Part shown: piece after piece, positions 6,394 through 10,557 of the stretch | How the letters are laid out: each line of letters begins with the position of its first letter | Numbering within the stretch: position 1 is the first letter of the stretch | NCBI GenBank assembly: GCA_050248375.1 | Contig: JBFWSL010000126.1 | Location: 1 to 10,557, forward strand | DNA: 10,557 nt | Direction of reading: 5' to 3' | From: JAYZVT01 sp050248375 | GTDB taxonomy: Bacteria > Pseudomonadota > Alphaproteobacteria > Rhizobiales > Methyloligellaceae | Position numbers and translations under genes: made by a program | Notes under the pieces: generated by a model | Seen by the model: only the letters and a program-made list of their open reading frames with translations | The model's database searches: none | What the model was told of the DNA's origin: nothing

Positions 6394-6678
6394 TCAGGTT
6401 CTTGGCGGGGTGTGCTCGAACCTGGGCAACAGCGGAATATCGTCCAGCGAAATCAGCTTGTACTCCATGACCGCATAGAACGCCCCGAAGATCAGCAACG
6501 AGACGAGCGTGGTTACAGCGAATTTCGCCACCAGACGGTGATTGACCGGAGCACTCGCGGGCGTTCCCGAAACGACCTCGCCCTCCTCACCCTGGGTGCG
6601 GACCCACAGGGGCAGGATTGCGAACAGTACCGTCCACCAGATGACGATGAAGATGGCGATGCCGAGAGCCAGATTCAT
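6394..6678 (-). CDS. DUF1467-type small inner-membrane protein
   Basis: A 94-residue protein with two predicted membrane helices: about residues 4-24, with the sequence IVIWWTVLFAILPLW, and about 50-70. Between them lies a short polar loop containing VRTQGEEGEVVSGTPASAP. That loop and the overall layout match my recollection of the DUF1467 family, a group of small alphaproteobacterial membrane proteins often encoded next to methylmalonyl-CoA epimerase and ProRS. No biochemical role is known to me and none is visible here. The ATG at 6678 is preceded by GGAG about 9 nt upstream and lies 28 bp after the mce stop, so the two are very likely cotranscribed. No U-tract terminator follows on this strand, so readthrough into the next gap is possible. 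Confidence 0.88.
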   Translation of the reverse strand: MNLALGIAIFIVIWWTVLFAILPLWVRTQGEEGEVVSGTPASAPVNHRLVAKFAVTTLVSLLIFGAFYAVMEYKLISLDDIPLLPRFEHTPPRT

Positions 6679-6706
6679 GGTGTAGGTCTCCGATCTGCCT
6701 GCCGCT

Positions 6707-7111
6707 TCAGGCCTGCTCGAGTTCGACCAGGGTTCCGTTGAAGTCCTTGGGATGCAGGAAGAGCACGGGCTTGCCATGAGCGCCGATCCGGGGATCGCCG
6801 TTGCCGAGCACCCGTGCCCCTGACCTGGTAAGCTGATCGCGGGCAGCGATGATGTCCTCGACCTCGTAGCAGATATGATGAATGCCCCCGTCGCCGTTGC
6901 GTTCGAGGAACTTCGCGATCGGAGAGCCTTCTCCCAGGGGTTCCAGCAGCTCGATCTTGGTATTGGGCAGCTCGATGAACACGGTCGTGACGCCGTGATC
7001 CGGCTGCGGAACGGCTTCCGATACTTTCGCGCCGAGGACATCGCGATACCGGCTGGCCGCGGCCTGGATGTCCGGTACGGCAATGGCAACGTGGTTGAGG
7101 CGTCCGATCAT
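6707..7111 (-). CDS. mce: Methylmalonyl-CoA epimerase
   Basis: Interconverts the (S) and (R) forms of methylmalonyl-CoA, linking propionyl-CoA carboxylase to the B12-dependent methylmalonyl-CoA mutase, so that propionyl-CoA from odd-chain fatty acids and branched amino acids reaches succinyl-CoA. The 134-residue protein is the usual length and is a vicinal-oxygen-chelate (glyoxalase-like) fold of two repeats. The first begins NHVAIAVPDI with metal ligand H7; the second begins GIHHICYEV with H78/H79. E130 in LVELE is the C-terminal metal ligand and E54 lies in the KIELLEP strand. Glyoxalase I is the main alternative, but the GIHHICYEVEDI segment and the HPKDFNGTLVELE ending are typical of the epimerase. 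An AGGGA ribosome-binding site sits 8 nt before the ATG, and a promoter-like sequence lies in the gap to rnj. Confidence 0.93.
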   Translation of the reverse strand: MIGRLNHVAIAVPDIQAAASRYRDVLGAKVSEAVPQPDHGVTTVFIELPNTKIELLEPLGEGSPIAKFLERNGDGGIHHICYEVEDIIAARDQLTRSGARVLGNGDPRIGAHGKPVLFLHPKDFNGTLVELEQA

Positions 7112-7152
7112 TGGCTTTTCCCTGAACCGGCCAAAGCGGGCCGTTACCGGCG

Positions 7153-7181
7153 TTTATAATACCCCGTGCCGGCTCCCACAA
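7153..7181 (-). promoter_or_regulatory. Candidate sigma70-type promoter for mce and the DUF1467-type gene
   Basis: On the minus strand TTGTGG (7181-7176) and TATAAA (7158-7153) are separated by exactly 17 bp. The -10 box matches TATAAT at five of six positions; the -35 keeps the TTG core. It sits in the 88-bp rnj-mce gap and would give a leader of about 35 nt. It would allow mce and its partner to be transcribed apart from the upstream nuoN-birA-rnj genes. Confidence 0.4.
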
Positions 7182-7199
7182 TGGGCGCGGAGTCGCGGT

Positions 7200-8882
7200 T
7201 CAGGCCACGAGTACGTGAACGACGAAGTGCGGCTTCTTGCCCCAGACGGAATTGATTTCCGCCCGCACGGCCCGGCGGACCGCTTCCGCCACCAGGCCGG
7301 GATCCCTTCGTCTCGACCGCGGGATGCTGTCGAAGGCGCCGGCCGCGGCATCATATGCGACATCTTCCAGCATGGTTGCCCCCTCTTCCTCTCCCGGGAC
7401 ACCCGAGAAGTCGATGCGCGGGTCGCCGATAAGCTCGCCTTTCGAGGTCATGGCAAGCGATACCATCACGGCGCCGGCAAAGGCGAGCCGGCGGCGGGCG
7501 CGAATGGACTCCGCGTCGGCGTCTATCAGGAGCTTGCCGTCCTTGTGCAGACGGCCCGCCGGTGCCTCGTCGATAACGGAGGCTTCTCCCGGAGCGAAGC
7601 GGATCAATGTGCCGTTGCGGGCCAGCAGGACCTGCCTGACGCCGAAGCCGCGCGCGAGGGCGGCATGCGCCGCCAAGTGCCTGGCCTCCCCGTGCATGGG
7701 TACGGCCATGCGGGGCCGAACCCACTTGTACATCTGCTCCAGTTCCCCTCTGCGGGGGTGGCCGGAGACATGAACCAGGCCGTCCTCGTCCGTAATGACT
7801 TCCACGCCCATATCCACCAGTCCGTTCTGGACACGGGCGACCGCCTTCTCGTTGCCGGGGATGGTGCGGGAGGAGAAGATCACGCGGTCGCCGGCGGCGA
7901 AGGTCACGCGCGGATGGGAATCCGAGGCGATGCGCGCCAGCGCGCCGCGCGGCTCGCCCTGGGAGCCGGTGCACAGGCAAAGGACCTTGTCGCGCGGCAG
8001 ATAACCATAGTCGTCCTCGCTCAGCAGCTCGATGCCGGGATCGAGCATGCCCATTTCCCGGGCGACGTTCAGGGTACGGTGCATGGCCATGCCGACGACG
8101 ACCACATGACGGCCGGCCGCGTGAGCGCCCCTGATAACGGAGATCAGGCGAGCGACATTCGAAGCGAATGTGGTGACGGCGACACGTTCGGGGCTTTCGG
8201 AGATGATGGTTGCCAGAGCATCGGCGACCTGGGTCTCGGAAGCGGACATGCCTTCGCGCATGGCGTTGGTGGAGTCACAGACCATTGCAAGCACGCCCTC
8301 GTCGCCGATCTCGGTTATGCGCTTGCCATCTGTAGGCGGTCCTGTGACGGGGTCGGGATCAAGCTTCCAGTCTCCGGTGTGAAACACGGTGCCGGCCGGC
8401 GTGCGCAGAACCACGGCGTTCGGCTCGGGAATGGAATGCGCCATGTCCACCAGTTCGACATCGAAGGGACCGATATCGAGGCGCGACTTCCGGGGGATCA
8501 CGTTGACCGGTATGTCGTTGTCCCTGCCGTTGCTTGCGAGTTTGGCCTTCAGGAGGCCCGCCGTGAACGGGGTCGCGTAGAGGGGCGCCTTCAGCCGCGG
8601 CCACAGATCTATGACCGCCCCGAAGTGATCTTCGTGGGCGTGGGTGAGCAGTATGCCGGCCAGCGCCTTGCGCTCGGATTCTATGAAGCGGATATCGGGA
8701 AAGATCAGGTCGATGCCAGGCTCATATTCGCCACCGAAGGCAACGCCAAGGTCGAGCATGATCCATTGGTAGCGTCCGGGAGGCCCGTATCCATACAGAT
8801 ACAGGTTCATGCCGATTTCCCCGACGCCGCCGAGCGGCAGGAAAACCAGCTCGTTTCCTCCCCGTCCCCCTTTTCCCTTCAT
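7200..8882 (-). CDS. rnj: Ribonuclease J
   Basis: Metallo-beta-lactamase/beta-CASP ribonuclease with 5'-3' exonuclease and endonuclease activity in this family; in alphaproteobacteria it takes part in rRNA maturation and mRNA turnover. The 560-residue protein has the family length. The core starts with ELVFLPLGGVGEIGMN, followed by the zinc-binding HAHEDH (81-86), H149, the HTGD motif (168-171) and VCDSTNA (201-207). The beta-CASP insertion follows, then HVSGH (371-375) and the final metal ligand H397 in PMHGEARHL. The C-terminal domain ends with the typical WGKKPHFVVHV. The ATG at 8882 is the only start near the conserved core, the next Met being 25. No ribosome-binding site is visible in the 29 bp after birA. 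Codons 2-10 are a G-rich run giving a Gly/Lys/Arg stretch, which is unusual for a start region. Confidence 0.96.
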   Translation of the reverse strand: MKGKGGRGGNELVFLPLGGVGEIGMNLYLYGYGPPGRYQWIMLDLGVAFGGEYEPGIDLIFPDIRFIESERKALAGILLTHAHEDHFGAVIDLWPRLKAPLYATPFTAGLLKAKLASNGRDNDIPVNVIPRKSRLDIGPFDVELVDMAHSIPEPNAVVLRTPAGTVFHTGDWKLDPDPVTGPPTDGKRITEIGDEGVLAMVCDSTNAMREGMSASETQVADALATIISESPERVAVTTFASNVARLISVIRGAHAAGRHVVVVGMAMHRTLNVAREMGMLDPGIELLSEDDYGYLPRDKVLCLCTGSQGEPRGALARIASDSHPRVTFAAGDRVIFSSRTIPGNEKAVARVQNGLVDMGVEVITDEDGLVHVSGHPRRGELEQMYKWVRPRMAVPMHGEARHLAAHAALARGFGVRQVLLARNGTLIRFAPGEASVIDEAPAGRLHKDGKLLIDADAESIRARRRLAFAGAVMVSLAMTSKGELIGDPRIDFSGVPGEEEGATMLEDVAYDAAAGAFDSIPRSRRRDPGLVAEAVRRAVRAEINSVWGKKPHFVVHVLVA

Positions 8883-8911
8883 TTCAACACTTTATGTGGT
8901 TCGTGAGATTC

Positions 8912-9670
8912 TTAAAGTACAAACACATCGCCGACGAGAAACCTTTGCGGGGCAGGTCCGCCCGTATCGAGAAGCAGGGCGCCGTCGCTGTCCAGGCCAG
9001 CATATGCGCCTTCAGCGGCCTCCCCCCCGCAATTGATCCGCAGCCGTTGCCCGATATCGGGCCCGCGGGCCATCCACTCTGTCCGGACCCGGGACCAGCC
9101 AAGACCGTCCAGCCAGACGGCAAGCCAATGACCGGTCGACCGGGCGAGCGCGTGGAAAGCCTCGCGGACCTCGATGAGTTCGCCGGCCATGGCCAGTTGC
9201 GTGGCCGGCCGTGCGGTATCCTGCGGGGCATGGGCAAGATTGAGACCGGTGCCGATGACGACAGCATGGCCCATCTCCGCCGATCCGGCGCTTTCGAGGA
9301 GAATGCCCGCGACCTTGGCTCCGTCCAGCAGCAGATCGTTGGGCCATTTGAGTTTCAGGCCCCTGTCCGATCCACGCAGACTGCTGGCCGCATCGCAGGC
9401 AGCCAGCGCCGCCACGAAAGCGAGCTGCTGGGCGGTGGCGAGATCGCAGGCCGGCCGCAGGAGCAGGCTGGCGAACAGGTTGCCGCTGGAGGATTGCCAG
9501 TCCCTGCCCTGGCGGCCGCGGCCGGCGGTCTGGACATCGGCTTGAATCCAAAGGCCGCCGGCTTCTCCGGACGCGGCGCGGCGCAGCGCTTCCGCGTTGG
9601 TGGAGTCGAGGGTGGGGAATGCGAGCGCCCTGTATCCCTCCGGCAGCGTCACCGGCGGCCGCATGGTCAC
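8912..9670 (-). CDS. birA: Biotin--[acetyl-CoA carboxylase] ligase, without a DNA-binding domain
   Basis: Activates biotin with ATP and attaches it to the biotin carrier protein of acetyl-CoA carboxylase and related enzymes, including propionyl-CoA carboxylase, which feeds the pathway of the nearby mce. Counting from the GTG start, the biotinyl-adenylate loop is GRGRQG (50-55), KWPND is at 108-112 and KVAGILLE at 119-126 with catalytic lysine 119. A small C-terminal SH3-like domain follows. The 252 residues begin directly with the ligase domain, so it lacks the helix-turn-helix of the bifunctional E. coli BirA and cannot be a repressor of that type. Two starts compete: GTG at 9670, whose GTGA overlaps the nuoN stop, and ATG at 9664. 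Neither has a clear ribosome-binding site, and both fit translational coupling to nuoN. Confidence 0.93.
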   Translation of the reverse strand: MTMRPPVTLPEGYRALAFPTLDSTNAEALRRAASGEAGGLWIQADVQTAGRGRQGRDWQSSSGNLFASLLLRPACDLATAQQLAFVAALAACDAASSLRGSDRGLKLKWPNDLLLDGAKVAGILLESAGSAEMGHAVVIGTGLNLAHAPQDTARPATQLAMAGELIEVREAFHALARSTGHWLAVWLDGLGWSRVRTEWMARGPDIGQRLRINCGGEAAEGAYAGLDSDGALLLDTGGPAPQRFLVGDVFVL

Positions 9671-10557
9671 ATCAGTGTCTTGGCTGCGGCCTGGGCGGCA
9701 TCGACGAGAGGCTTGGGATAAACAAAGTAGAACAGCACGAAGAGGCCGGAAACGGTCAGGACGGCGGTCAGGGGCGCGGGCATCGCCTCGAAGCCATCCT
9801 CGGGCTGGTCGAAATACATGATCTTGACGATGCGCAGGTAGTAATAGGCCCCGACCACGCTGGCGAGGACGCCGATCACGGCGAGCGGGTAGAGGCCGGC
9901 GTGGATGGCGGCCAGGAAAACGAAGAACTTGGCGAAGAAACCCGCGAGCGGGGGAATGCCAGCCAGGGAAAACATCAGCATGGCCAGCATGAACGCCATG
10001 TAGGGGCTGGTGCGGGACAGGCCGGCAAGCTGGTCGATATCCTCCACCATCTCCTCGTTGCGGCGCATGGCGAGAATGAAAGCGAAGACCCCGAGAGTCA
10101 TGGCAAGGTAGATGGCCATGTAGACGATGACGCCCTGGACGCCTTCCGGGCTTCCAGCAGCCAGGCCGACGAGCGCGAAACCCATGTGGCCGATGGAACT
10201 GTAGGCCATAAGCCGTTTGATGTTGGTCTGGCCGATGGCGGCGAAGGAACCGAGCAGCATCGAGGCAATGGACAGGAAGACGACGATCTGCTGCCAGTCA
10301 TGGGAGATGGCCGGGAATGGCGACATCATGGCCCGGACGAAAAGCGCCATGGCGGCAACTTTCGGCGCGGCGGCGAAGAACGCCGTGACAGGTGTCGGGG
10401 CCCCTTCATAGACGTCGGGTGTCCACATATGGAAGGGAACCGCGGAGATCTTGAACGCCAGGCCCGCCATGAAAAAGACGAGGCCGAAGATGAGACCAAG
10501 GCTCGAGCCGCCGTCCTTCAGGGCGAAGGCGATGCCGGAGAATGTCGTCGTGCCGGT
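9667..10557 (-). CDS. nuoN: NADH-quinone oxidoreductase subunit N, C-terminal 296 residues (5' end off the right edge)
   Basis: Membrane-arm subunit of respiratory complex I, one of the three antiporter-like proton-pumping subunits. The frame is open from the right edge to the TGA at 9667, giving 296 of roughly 480 residues. The NuoN hallmark around FKISAVPFHMWTPDVYEGAP contains the conserved lysine of a broken transmembrane helix. AYSSIGHMGFALVG, SLAGIPPLAGFFAKF and the last helix before a YPKPLVDAA tail follow. Multiple hydrophobic segments cover the whole fragment. NuoL and NuoM are related, but the sequence pattern and the birA neighbour favour NuoN, normally the last gene of the nuo operon. 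Its stop overlaps the GTG start of birA, so the birA-rnj block probably continues the nuo transcript. Confidence 0.96.
   Translation of the reverse strand, partial: TGTTTFSGIAFALKDGGSSLGLIFGLVFFMAGLAFKISAVPFHMWTPDVYEGAPTPVTAFFAAAPKVAAMALFVRAMMSPFPAISHDWQQIVVFLSIASMLLGSFAAIGQTNIKRLMAYSSIGHMGFALVGLAAGSPEGVQGVIVYMAIYLAMTLGVFAFILAMRRNEEMVEDIDQLAGLSRTSPYMAFMLAMLMFSLAGIPPLAGFFAKFFVFLAAIHAGLYPLAVIGVLASVVGAYYYLRIVKIMYFDQPEDGFEAMPAPLTAVLTVSGLFVLFYFVYPKPLVDAAQAAAKTLM

Noticed and set aside
7068..8906. A 612-codon open frame on the plus strand opposite rnj and mce
   Set aside because: It lies antisense to two genes with intact catalytic motifs, has no recognisable domain, and is the kind of long shadow frame expected opposite GC-rich codons.
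1..10557. Mobile elements, CRISPR arrays, tRNA/rRNA genes or defence systems
   Set aside because: No transposase or integrase motifs, no regularly spaced repeats, no tRNA T-arm consensus in the gaps, and all recognised genes are core housekeeping in a conserved alphaproteobacterial order.

Overview
The window is a GC-rich piece of bacterial chromosome in which every convincing protein gene lies on the minus strand. Read from right to left, the order is nuoN, birA, rnj (RNase J), mce (methylmalonyl-CoA epimerase), a DUF1467-type membrane protein, a small exported protein of unknown function, proS, lolC/E, lolD and dnaE. This set, the short bacterial-type ProRS without an inserted editing domain, RNase J, and the sequence character of DnaE and DUF1467 point to an alphaproteobacterium. 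I cannot name the genus from sequence alone. nuoN is cut by the right edge and dnaE by the left edge.

Region by region: 9667-10557 holds the C-terminal part of the complex I subunit NuoN. Its stop codon overlaps the GTG start proposed for the biotin-protein ligase (8912-9670). RNase J follows after 29 bp (7200-8882). An 88-bp gap with a promoter-like sequence leads to mce (6707-7111), and the DUF1467-type two-helix protein comes 28 bp later (6394-6678). Next is the only sizeable non-coding stretch, 5998-6393. It carries a textbook intrinsic terminator that works only on the PLUS strand, against all the genes, so it probably ends an uncharacterised small RNA. The second block is a 148-residue exported protein (5551-5997), a 103-bp gap with three tandem GC-rich stem-loops, then proS (4125-5447), the lipoprotein-release permease (2834-4102), its ATPase lolD (2122-2829) and the replicative polymerase dnaE (1-2073). 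The spacings of 22, 4 and 48 bp suggest a single operon.

Most of the content is core housekeeping: respiration, biotin attachment, RNA processing, propionyl-CoA metabolism, translation, lipoprotein export and replication. I see no mobile element, CRISPR array, tRNA, rRNA or defence module. The places worth a second look are the plus-strand terminator and its presumed RNA, the hairpin array before proS, and the unrecognised exported protein placed next to the Lol export genes.
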